Below are positions 54,565 to 64,000 of a stretch of DNA of 64,000 nt, one piece after another (the first letter of the stretch is position 1; each line of letters begins with the position of its first letter). The notes under the pieces are model-generated. The model saw nothing but the letters and a program-made list of their open reading frames with translations. It was not told the DNA's origin and did not search any database. A program made the position numbers and the translations under genes. Source of the DNA: Clarkia xantiana subsp. parviflora (lineage: Eukaryota; Streptophyta; Magnoliopsida; Myrtales; Onagraceae); assembly GCA_036873135.1 (NCBI GenBank), contig JAPTYO010000012.1, forward strand, positions 9,308,090 through 9,372,089. Direction: 5' to 3'.

Positions 54565-55493
54565 CTAATCATGAATGTGTTAGCTACGGACGTATCTGAC
54601 ACGTACATGACGAGTGTGATGATATAGGTGTGCATGATGCGATGACGTGTTATTAATAATAAGATCATGCAGTCGACTATGCGATGATGAACACATGGAT
54701 CATGGTTTAAGATAAATAAATCATGTGTACATATAACACATGAGTATGGTTGCCCATGTCGAGTCTAAAAATGACGTGCATTGTAACAAGGATGTAAAAT
54801 CACTTAGTCATGCCACTAAAGACTTGTAGAAAATAGAGAGGGGTCAAGGATTACCCATAGGATCAAACACTATTAGTGGAAATATGAGAGATAATTTTCA
54901 TAAACCTCCACACTTAATAGTTTTTAGGAGCTCTCTCATTTCTTGGAGAAGAAGAAACTTTGGAGTGGAAAATTTGGAGGCCAATATTTGAAGACCAAGC
55001 AATTCCCGGGCAGCCATCACACCATCACCACCGGCGAGATTTCCGGCAGGAGGAGGATGCCACGGCGCGACGGAGCACGGTGGCGCGTGACTGAGGGTGG
55101 TGACGCGTGGCTAATCGGCAGCAGCGGGAGTTTCCCGGCGGCGATGGACGGCTCTCCGGCATCGTCTTGTGGTGGTGAATCCAATTTCGGGTATGGCTGG
55201 ACTATTTGCAACTTCGTTTCGGCTCAATTTGACCTTGATTGTCTCTTGAAATTGATTACTCTAGAATGCACACAAGGTGTTTTTTAAAATTCCTAAAAAA
55301 TGTTAGTCACCCTAATTGGCCAAAATTTTGGCTAAGTGCTGAAAATTTATTAACATGATTGTAAGTAGTAATACTCCCCTCATGTACGGTGATCATTGTC
55401 AACATGTTGCACCATGATGTATATAGTGTTCGAACATGCTTGATGTTGATTGTTGATAGTTGATAATTGATCATTGTTATCTCCTTCATGATA
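54565..55493. repeat. left arm of a very long inverted repeat
   Basis: It matches the reverse complement of 55795-56725 at roughly three bases in four, with exact blocks such as GGGTATGGCTGGAC, TTTTGGCTAAGTGCTGAAAAT and GTTGATTGTTGATAGTTGATAAT and small indels. A GC-rich frame in it (54943-55287) is not supported as a gene, because the partner arm does not preserve it. Confidence 0.85.
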
Positions 55494-55494
55494 A

Positions 55495-55794
55495 AAAAAA
55501 CTTAGATAATATTTTCCTATGTCAGCAGACGATACATGGCGAGGTGTCGACTATCAAGAAATATTTCTAAGTATTTTTCTATGTCAGCAGTTGACATATG
55601 ACGAGGTGTCAACTATCAAGAAATATTTCTAAGTATTTTGCTACGTCAGCAGTCGACATATGACGAGGTGTCGACTATCAAGAAATATTTCTAAGTGTTC
55701 AACTACGATAGCAGACGACAGACGACACATGACTGACGGCATATGGCAAGTAATAAACATCAATCATCAAGAAATATTTTTTAAGTGTTTCATC
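55495..55794. repeat. 62-bp tandem array in the loop
   Basis: Units start at 55518, 55580, 55642 and 55704 (TATGTCAGCAG or TACGTCAGCAG), each with GAGGTGTCGACTATCAAG and AAATATTTCTAAGT. A partial unit follows. Confidence 0.88.
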
Positions 55795-56725
55795 ATGAAG
55801 GAGATAACAACGAGCGATTATCAACTATCAACAATCAACATTGAGCATGTCTTGATGCTATCTACGCCATGGTGCATCATGTCAACAATGATCACTATAC
55901 ATGAGGAGAGTACTAGTACTTACTATCATGATTATGAATTTTCAGCACTTAGCCAAAATATTGGCCAATTTGGAAAACTAATTTCTTTTGGGAATTTTAA
56001 CAAACACCGTGTGCATCCTAGATTAACCAAATTCAAGAGGCAATCAAGATCAAATTAAACTTAAACAAAGTTGCAAAGTGTCCAGCCATACCCAAAATTA
56101 GACTCGACACCACGAGACGACCCCGGAAAGCCGACCACCGCCGCTAGAGGTCACCCGCCACCGCCTGAGACCCACGCGTCGCCGCCAGCCCGCCACGCGC
56201 CGCCGTGAGCTGTGTTGTAGTTGTCCCTCCTCTTCCGGAATTCCTCCGGTGATGTCCTTTGTATGGCTGCCCCCAAAATTGCTCGGTCTTCAAATGTGCT
56301 TAGCCCCAAAATTGGCTTCTCCAAAAGTTTCTTCTTCTTCAAGAAAAGAGAGGATCTTGAAACTATTAAGGATGGAGGTTTAACAAATGGGTATTCTCTC
56401 TCCTATTTTCCCTAATAGTGTTCACACTCTTAGATAAGTCATAAATTCGTTTCTATTTCTCTATAAGTCTTTAGTATCATGACTAAGCATGTTTACATCA
56501 TTATTACAACATATGACACTTCATGACGCGTTATATGCAATCCTGCTCACATGCTACGTACCCATGATTTAATTACGATCATCTAGTTTATCTTAAGGCA
56601 TGATCCATATTTTCATCATCATATGATTGATCGCATGATTCCGTTATTAATAAAACATCATCGTATCATAAACATCGTTATCATCGCACTTGTCATGTAC
56701 ATAGCGAACACATCCATGATTAGTG
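55795..56725. repeat. right arm of the long inverted repeat
   Basis: Partner of 54565-55493. It ends where the Tat LTR begins. Confidence 0.85.
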
Positions 56726-56726
56726 C

Positions 56727-57590
56727 TGATGGATATACGCCCAATTCGAACCCGTTGACTTCCAAACCGTTGTATTTTTATCGTCCCATTAACGGTTGTA
56801 AATCGAAACTTCAACCCGAACACTTCGCGAACACATCAACGGCTCGGACGAGGCCGGAGCGCCCGTCCGGCCGAGGCAAACTCACCTAGGTGAGGTTGGG
56901 TGGCCACACCCGACCCCCCCTAGGAGAGATCGGGTCAGCCAACCCGATCTCTCCTAGGGGAGATCGGGTGGACCAACCCGATCTCTCCTAGGAGAGATCG
57001 GGTCGGCCAACCCGATCTCTCCTAGGAGGGATGGGGTCGGCCAACCCCATCCTCCCTAGGAGGGGTTGGGTGCCCTCACCCAACCCCTACCCTTGGGGGT
57101 CGGATTTCTCCTCCCCCAAGGACCCCTGCGCCATTTTCGGACACCCACACTCGGTTCACGCCGCCTACCTTCTCCGAATCCTAAGGTTTTAATTATGTGC
57201 TTAAATGTTAATTAATTGCGTTTAAAGGCTAACGATGTCATTAAGCCACCTTAATGACACCGTTGCCTATAAATACCCCACCTTCACAACTCATTTGAGG
57301 ATCTTGGCCATTTGGATAATCTAGCTCTGACATCTCTCTAGCTTTATCTCTCTAGAAGAATACTGACTTAGGCATCGGAGAGGGTTCACTAGGCACCACC
57401 CCCCCCCCCCCTCCGTGTCTGGTATTGCCCCTTCTGCAGGGTAGAAGGAGAGAAGAAGCAAAAGAAGGAAGGAAGGAAAGAAGAAGATAAGCTAAGACAG
57501 GGCAACTCAGAAACACCGGATCACACACACCCCCAGTAAGGAGCGAGATCAAAGCCGACCACCCGTTGACCTAGATCTCATAACCTAACA
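56727..57590 (+). repeat. 5' LTR of Tat-lineage gypsy element
   Basis: It is about 864 bp. It starts TGATGGATATACGCCC, has GCCTATAAATACC as TATA box (57268-57280) and ends CTAACA directly before the PBS. U3 carries the hairpin array at 56885-57060. Confidence 0.8.
56885..57122. repeat. 34-bp tandem array of hairpins in the LTR
   Basis: CCTAGG recurs exactly every 34 bp (56885, 56919, 56953, 56987, 57021, 57055). Between sites each unit is an inverted repeat, for example AGAGATCGGGT paired with ACCCGATCTCT. A further hairpin, CCTTGGGGG/CCCCCAAGG, follows at 57091-57122. Confidence 0.92.
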
Positions 57591-57592
57591 CT

Positions 57593-57608
57593 TGGCGCCG
57601 TCCGTGGG
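57593..57608 (+). other. primer-binding site of the gypsy element
   Basis: TGGCGCCGTCCGTGGG lies two bases after the LTR end, a form typical of Tat-lineage elements. Confidence 0.8.
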
Positions 57609-57641
57609 CTTCGGACAGAAAGCCTAACTATCACTAGCAAG

Positions 57642-60600
57642 ATGACAAGCGTATATGTCATCCATGGAGGTTACGGAGCTGGAGGAGAGTCAGCAAATGC
57701 TAGAGAAGCGTACATGGCACAGTATGAGGACCATAAACCAAAGGAAGAACAAGCAGCAGGAAAGAGGGAAGATGTAATACAATTTTCAAGAAGTGACATG
57801 GAGCATGTGTTACCAGACAACAAGGATGCCCTAGTCATAACAATGAGGATCACTGATATGGACATTGGAAGAATCCTGGTAGACAGTGGAAGCTCACCAA
57901 ACATCATTAGCAAGAAAGTCCTCAGCATACTAGGAGTAAGACCAAGCAGTATAAGACAGGTTCACTCTCCCTTAGTGGGATTTTCAGGAGAGCCAACATA
58001 CCCACTGGGGGCAGTCACACTGCCTGTGACATTGGGCACAGGTCAGAGACAGCTAAAGATTGATATCCCTTTCTTCATCACAGAAGAAATGGAGGAGTAC
58101 AATGGAGTTCTGGGTACCACTACAATAAACAAGTGGGGCATGGTACCATCAACGCTATATCAGAAAATGAAATTCCCCACAGGCCAAGGGATAGGGGAAG
58201 TAAAGGGTAACCAGAAGGTAGCAAGGAAATGTGCAAGGATCGCACTAAGCAAGAAGAAGAAAACAAGAGAGGTCCTACTAGTAGATGAGGACCCAATGGA
58301 AGATCATGGAAGACCAGCCCCCATGGAGGAACTAAAAGAGATACTCATAGAAGAGCCCGATAGGAAGGCCAAAATCGGGACCGCCTTATCCCAGGAAGAG
58401 GAAAATCACTTAGTAGCTTTACTAAGGGAATACAAGGATCTGTTCGCCTGGTCACCAAGCGATATGCCAGGAATATCAGAAGAAGTAATCTCACACAAGC
58501 TCAACATAGACGCGGCAACGCGACCAATAACACAAAAGGTAAGGCCGATGGGAGGAAGCAAAAAGATAGCTATCTAGGAGGAAGTGGAAAAGCTATTGAA
58601 GGCAAATTTCATCAAGGAGATCAGATTTCAAACATGGGTGGCAAACCCAATACTGGTAAAGAAGGCAGGAGGAAGTTGGAGAATGTGCATCGATTATCGC
58701 GACCTAAACAAAGCATGCCCTAAGGACTCATACCCACTACCAAGAATAGATCAGTTAGTGGATGCAACATCAGGTCACCAACTAATGAGCTTCATGGATG
58801 CATACTCAGGATACAACCAGATAAAAATGGCCCCTGAGGACGCCCCTCACACAGCATTTTACGCTGATAGCGAGATATACCATTACACGGTGATGCCTTT
58901 CGGACTCATAAATGCTGGAGCGACATACCAAAGAATGGTCAACAAAATCTTTGGGGACATGATAGGGAAGACAATGGAGGCATATGTGGACGATATGATA
59001 GTCAAATCCAAAGAGAAGAAGGACCATGTGGAGAACCTTCGCTCAACATTTGAGAGAATGAGGCAATACCAAGTCCGTCTAAACCCGAAAAAATGCGCAT
59101 TCGGGGTGCAATCAGGAAAGTTTTTAGGCTTCATGGTAAGCCAGCGAGGCATAGAGGTAAACCCTGAAAAACTTCAAGCAATTGAAGAAATGCAGTCACC
59201 TACGAAGCATAAAGAGGTTCAACGACTAAACGGAAGGTTGGCAGCCCTTAACAGATTCCTATCCAAAATAGGAGACAAGGCATTACCCTTCTTTGAGGTA
59301 CTAAGGGCAAACAAGAAATTCGAATGGACACCGAGATGTGAGGAAGCCTTCCAGCAACTCAAACAACATCTAAAAACACTACCACCCCTAGCAAAGCCTA
59401 CACCAGGGGAGCCCCTCTACCTCTACATCTCTGTGAGCAACGTGGCAGTAAGCTCAGTGCTAATTAAAGAGGAAAACGCTGCACAATTGCCAGTATACTT
59501 CGTAAGCAAAACATTGGCAAAGTATGAGATCAACTACTTGCCAATAGAAAAGTACCTCTATGCACTGATTATATCAGCAAGAAAGTTGAGACCGTATTTT
59601 CATGGGCATGAAGTAACAGTCCTCACAGACCAACCATTGAAACACCTCCTCCAAAGACCAGACACATCGGGAAGACTGACAAAATGGGCAATTGAGCTAA
59701 GTGAGTTTCGCATCCATTTTGCCCCAAGAACAGCCATAAAGGGTCAGGCTCTAGCAGATTTTATTGCAGAATTCACTGGAATCAATCCAGACGAAGATTT
59801 GGGAGAAGTCAAAACTACATGCGAGGCAAGTAGTAGTCAGGAGAAACAACCAGAAGAATTATGGGAGATGCATACGGATGGGTCATCCAACGGAGGAGGT
59901 TCAGGTGCAGGCCTCTTACTATACCCACCAAACAGCGATACACCTATGCGCTATGCCATGGCACTCACCTTTAAGGCAACAAACAATGAGGCTGAGTACG
60001 AAGCACTTATAACCGGCCTGAGAATAGCCAAAGGAGTAGGGGCAAGGCATTTAAGGGTCAAGTGTGATTCTCAACTAGTTGTCAATCAAGTGAAAGGAAT
60101 CTACACTGCAAAGTCCGAAAACATGCAGAAATACTTACAGCAAGCCAAGGACTTGATAAAGAGCTTCCAAAGCTTCGACATTGAGTCAGTCCCAAGAGAA
60201 CAAAACCAAGAGGCAGACGCCTTAAGTAAACTAGCCTTAGGGGCAGAAGCAGGCAAAGAGGTTCACTTCATAGAGCAAAGAATGCACTCAGTGATAGAAC
60301 AAATGGAGGTTCTAGCAATAGATGAGGCAGAAGTCTGGATGACACCAATGCGACAATACATCATGGAAGGAAAGCTCCCAAAAGATAAGGTGGAAGCAGT
60401 CAAGATTGAAAGGATGGCTAGGAATTACGCGGTGATGGACAATGAACTCTACAAGAAAGGATACTCCACACCTTTCCTCAAATGCATAGCATACCCAGAA
60501 ACAGAGAGAGTGCTTGCAGAACTCCATGAGGGAGATGCGGGGTGCCATGAAGGAGCACGGTCAATAAGCCGAAAGGTCTACAACCTAGGATACTATTGGC

Positions 60601-61568
60601 CATCAATGAGCAAAGAAGTAGCAGACTTGGTACAAAAATGTGATCACTGCCAAAGGTACTCTAGAAATATAACAGCCCCACCAGCAAAGCTAAGCTCCAT
60701 CTCAGGAGCCTGGCCTTTCGCGCAATGGGGGATTGATTTGATAGGCCCCCTACCGAAAACAAAAGGTCAGAAGACTTGCATAATCGTTGCAATAGACTAT
60801 TTCTCCAAGTGGATAGAAGCAAAGGCAATGGGGAAGACAACAGACGACCAAGTTGTCAATTTCATCCAATCTCACATTGTCTCAAGGTACGGGGTGCCAA
60901 GAGCAATAATAAGTGACACTGGCCCACAATTCAAGAGCAAGAAATTGCAGTGGTATTGCGAAAGACTGAATATAGACCACCGCTTCGCATCAGTAAAGCA
61001 CCCTCAGACAAACGGACAGGTAGAATCAGCAAACAAGATAGTGCTAGATGGCTTAAAGAAACGACTCCACGCCACCAAGGGAAGTTGGGTAGACGAGCTG
61101 GAAAATGTTCTATGGGCAGTACGGACAACACCAAAGATATCCACAGGAGAAACGCCATTTGGCCTAGTGTACGGAATTGAAGCGGTGGCACCAGCAGAAA
61201 TAGCTGTACAATCACTGAGGACCAAGTACTTTGAAGAGCATGAGAACAACAAAGCAAGGCTTTTAGATTTAGACATGGTGGAGGATAAAAGATGGAATTC
61301 AGAAGAAGCACAGACGCGAATGCGCCTTGTCTCAGCAAGATACTACAACCGCCAAGTCAGGGAGAGACAATTCCACGTAGGAGAACTGGTACTAAGAAAG
61401 AATGAGTTCTCACACTTAGACCAAGTCAGAAAATTATCTCCGAAGTGGGAAGGACCATACAAGATAGCGTCAGTTCCCTACGTAAACGCCTACCGCCTCG
61501 AAGATGGGGAGGGGTATATCTCCACAAACACCTTCAGTGGAGAGCACCTAAAGAAGTACTACGTATAA
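57642..61568 (+). pseudogene. Tat-lineage gypsy pol without gag, one internal TAG
   Basis: One reading frame of 1,308 codons is broken only by TAG at 58575-58577. It starts 34 bp after the PBS and holds merely a stub before the aspartic protease (ILVDSGSSPNIIS), so gag is missing. Then come reverse transcriptase (MCIDYRDLNKACPKDSYPLP, AYVDDMIVKSK), a first RNase H (LTDQPLKHLLQRPD), a second, archaeal-type RNase H (MHTDGSSNGGGSGAGLLL, NNEAEYEAL, EADALSKLA) and integrase (HHCC with CDHCQRY; DDE with GIDLIGPLPK, DTGPQF, NGQVESANK). The paired RNase H domains place it in the Tat clade. The element would need gag in trans; the stop probably also silences it. Confidence 0.92.
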
Positions 61569-61866
61569 GAAGAAAGCACAAGCAAAAGACCATATCCTTA
61601 GTTTCATATTTAGCATTTTGCATGTTTCAGCTTTACAAGCTTTTCAAAAACAACTCTTGAGAAGGGGAACTCACGAAGATACTCCAACTCTACAACTATC
61701 TTTGATTTCCTACAAAGGTTGTCTTGGTGCACCAAGGCATCCCGAGTGTACAAAAACATGAATGCTCCTAAGGGAGTAGTAGTTACTCAAAAGTATTTTC
61801 CAGTGAATGTAGTAGTATAATCACGAAGTTATCCTTACACAGATATGACTTCAAGTCAATGACAGG

Positions 61867-62330
61867 TTCGACGCCCCCAAGAGCGTATCTTGAGAGTAGT
61901 TTTCATACTACGACATTCGACGCCCCCAAGAGCGTATCTTGAGAGTAGTTTTCATACTACGACATTCGACGCCCCCAAGAGCGTATCTTGAGAGTAGTTT
62001 CCATACTACGACATTCGACGCCCCCAAGAGCGTATCTTGAGAGTAGTGTTCATACTACGACCTTCAACGCCCCCAAGAGCGTATCTTGAGAGTAGTTATT
62101 ACACTACGACCTTCGACGCACCAAGAGCGTATCTTGAGAGTGGTTTCCAAAAACTACGAATTCGACGCCCCCAGGAGCGTATCTTGAGGTAGATTTGCAA
62201 CCTACCAGATTCGACGCCCCCAAGAGCGTATCTTGAGGTAGAAAAAACACTACCAGATTCGACGCCCCCAATAGCGTATCTTGAGGTAGATTTCAAACTA
62301 CCAGCTTCGACGCCAACCAGGAGCGTATCT
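61867..62330. repeat. 49-bp tandem array downstream of pol
   Basis: Units beginning TTCGACGCCCCCAAGAGCG start at 61867, 61916, 61965, 62014, 62063, 62112, 62161 and 62210, then become shorter. Confidence 0.92.
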
Positions 62331-62700
62331 TTGGTCTAACTTGTGCCCTCCGGGAGCCTATCCTGTGAAACGTTAAGTGCCCTCCGAGAGCCAGTCACGT
62401 GAACAGATTTCGACACCAACCAGGAGCGTATCTTTGGTCTAACTTGTGCCCTCCGGGAGCCTATCCTGTGAAACGTTAAGTGCCCTCCGAGAGCCAGTCT
62501 CGTGAACAGATTTCGACGCCCCCAAGAGCGTATCTTGAGGTAGATTTCAAACTACCAGTTCGACGCCCACCAGGAGCGTATCTTTGGTCTAACTTGAGCC
62601 CTCCGGGAGCCTATCCTGTGAAACGTTAAGTGCCGTCCGAGAGTCTGTCTCGTGAACAGATTTCGACGCCCACCAAGAGCGTATCTTTGGTCTAACAGTA
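62305..62700. repeat. higher-order repeat derived from the 49-bp unit
   Basis: The block ACCAGGAGCGTATCTTTGG, TGTGCCCTCCGGGAGCC, TGTGAAACGTTAAGTGCC and GAACAGATTTCGAC occurs two to three times, mixed with single 49-bp-type units. Confidence 0.8.
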
Positions 62701-63090
62701 CAACGTATACCGTGTAAGGGGTATCAGAAGAGATCATCACACCATGCTCAGAAGGATACCATGCTCAGAAGGATACCATGAGAAAGAAATTTCTAAATAA
62801 AGTAACGTGAAGAACAAGTAATGTTTTTTCTTTATGAAATGGCAGGTATGACATGAAGGAAAGCACGAAAGAAAGGCAAGTAAAGGAAACACACCAAGGG
62901 AAGGGTCCATAACCAAAGAGCCATACACAAGGAGACATCATGAGAAGAGATATAAGCACACGGCCATATATACAACGAGTAGAGACAAGTGTATCAGACA
63001 AAGATGGCAACACTAAGAAAGGTGGAGTTTTAAACTCTAAAGACTACCACAACTCACAAACACACGAGACTACCACAAGAAGTAGGGGTA

Positions 63091-63889
63091 CTACTCCCTC
63101 ATCTTCGCAATATGCTTAATAGCAAAGTCTGACAAATCACCAAGTCGAGAGAAAGGAAAGTCAGGAGCAATCATGTGAATACGCTCGAGAATCTCCTTCA
63201 AGGAAATACGTTTCGCCACAGAGCAGCGAACGTCGATAGCAGCCTGATAAGCAGAGGAGGCCTTATACTCAGCAGTGGCACATTCTTTCGCCTCCATACG
63301 AAACATTTCCTCCAGAGAAACTAACTCAGCAGCTCGGAGTGTCTCATCACGATAAGACCTTTGTCTCAACTTCTCAACCTCTTCATTGAGAAGAGCAATG
63401 CGACCCTCCAGGTCTCGGCACCGCAAATCGGTGATGCGACTATGCTCCAAACAGCTAATAAGACTGGAGTTAAGGGAGACACAAATGTCCTCGTACACCT
63501 TCCTCTCCTCAGCAAGTTCAATAGCAAGGGCAGATAAATTAACAAGGTCGGCCATACCCTGCAACAAAAACAAAAGATGAGACGGATAACGCACGAAGAA
63601 GAAGTATGCTAAAGGATAAAACGGTTAATAAACATTACAGGAGCATAGCGAGCCAACACATCACGAGCCAATTCATAAGTTGCCTCTGACCCTTTGGACA
63701 GGGACACACGATCGGCTGGAGGAACAGCAGACTGCAGAACACGAACTCCAACCTCAGGAGTTTGCAAAGAAGATTGATTGTCAAAACGAGCCCCACGCCC
63801 ATAATAAGGCGCCCACTCAGACCCAACAATTCCATCAACAGGTGGACGAGACAGCTCCTTCCGGCTCAGACGCGGAAGACGAAGTCTAC
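63091..63889 (-). CDS. antisense extra ORF of the Tat element, spliced, partial
   Basis: Minus-strand exons 63889-63639 and 63558-63091 (TAG stop at 63093-63091) are separated by an 80-bp GT-AG intron. An acceptor at 63891-63890 shows that more exons lie beyond. The last exon encodes MADLVNLSALAIELAEERK and about 150 residues of likely coiled coil (RDLEGRIALLNEEVEKLRQ), ending in SRLGDLSDFAIKHIAK. This is the layout of the antisense extra ORFs known from Tat elements, which carry a transposase_28 domain upstream and a coiled-coil C-terminus. The pol gene lies on the opposite strand 1.5 kb to the left. Function unknown. Exons are read from splice signals and frame only. Confidence 0.65.
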
Positions 63890-64000
63890 CTACAACAAAG
63901 CACAGACTAAACACCAATGTACACTAAGGAAACTCAGATGCTCAAGGACTCACCAAACAAGGAAGAAGGAAAAGATGGCTCCCGGACCTTCGATTGGGGG

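Noticed and set aside
54943..55287. GC-rich open frame as a gene
   Set aside because: It lies in one arm of the inverted repeat; the other arm has frame-breaking differences and no family similarity is seen.
56885..57060. CRISPR-like array or loxP-like site (34-bp periodicity)
   Set aside because: The units are contiguous hairpins without spacers in a plant LTR; no cas genes and no recombinase.
57642..61568. Endogenous plant pararetrovirus
   Set aside because: It has an integrase with HHCC/DDE motifs, an LTR and PBS, and dual RNase H domains, all pointing to a Ty3/gypsy Tat element rather than a caulimovirid.
61867..62700. CRISPR array
   Set aside because: The 49-bp units are simple tandem copies with no unique spacers and lie within a retrotransposon.
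1..64000. tRNA, rRNA or snoRNA genes
   Set aside because: I looked for tRNA-like A/B boxes and rRNA blocks and saw none; tRNA-like matches are only retrotransposon primer-binding sites. A covariance-model scan would be decisive.

Overview
This is a nuclear genome window from a flowering plant, probably a eudicot. The evidence is AT-rich DNA, GT-AG introns, plant-only gene families (ATL RING-H2 protein, LEA_2 protein, plant MLKL pseudokinase, EDR4/DUF3133 protein, GRAB-domain golgin) and plant lineages of Ty1/copia, Ty3/gypsy (Tat), PIF/Harbinger, hAT and Mutator-like elements. No prokaryotic or organellar genes are seen.

Layout. 1-6.5 kb: degraded copia gag, a Harbinger-type MITE carrying a GC-rich 19-bp minisatellite, AT-rich spacer, one unrecognised gene (minus strand, 4649-5224) and a Mutator-like MITE relic. 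6.5-14.3 kb: an Abl-interactor-like (ABIL, SCAR/WAVE complex) gene, apparently damaged. Its intron 1 holds a 1.1-kb non-autonomous LTR element on the minus strand whose reading frame resembles the WHIM segment of RLT/RINGLET homeobox-DDT proteins. Further down it is split by a complete, very young 4.9-kb copia element (5-bp duplication CTTTC, nearly identical LTRs, intact 1,344-residue polyprotein). 14.5-23.7 kb: a Mutator-like MITE and an 8-kb copia element with broken gag, no recognisable pol and a nested hAT MITE.

24.0-30.7 kb: gene island with two putative immunity genes in tail-to-tail order, a plant MLKL pseudokinase (+) and a five-exon EDR4-like gene (-). 31-33.8 kb: spacer with a small fold-back and a third Mutator-like MITE. 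33.8-43.8 kb: retrotransposon pile-up (Tat LTRs in both orientations, a decayed extra ORF of the transposase_28 kind, inverted copia LTR/leader copies, three tandem-repeat fields, a copia gag relic).

44.3-51.8 kb: second gene island with a 15-exon GRAB-domain golgin (GC4/GDAP1-like, +), a single-exon ATL67-like RING-H2 ligase (-) and a LEA14-like gene (-) with a G-box/ABRE palindrome in its promoter. 52.6-64.0 kb: a hAT element, a very large imperfect inverted repeat around a 62-bp tandem array, then a Tat-lineage gypsy element running off the right edge. The gypsy element has an LTR holding a 34-bp tandem array of hairpins, no gag, a pol frame with one TAG stop, a 49-bp tandem array, and an antisense intron-containing extra ORF.

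The host genes do not form a pathway. The only plausible functional grouping is the MLKL/EDR4 pair (defence). Everything was read by eye. Splice sites are inferred from GT-AG signals, frame continuity and remembered family alignments. Element ages are rough.
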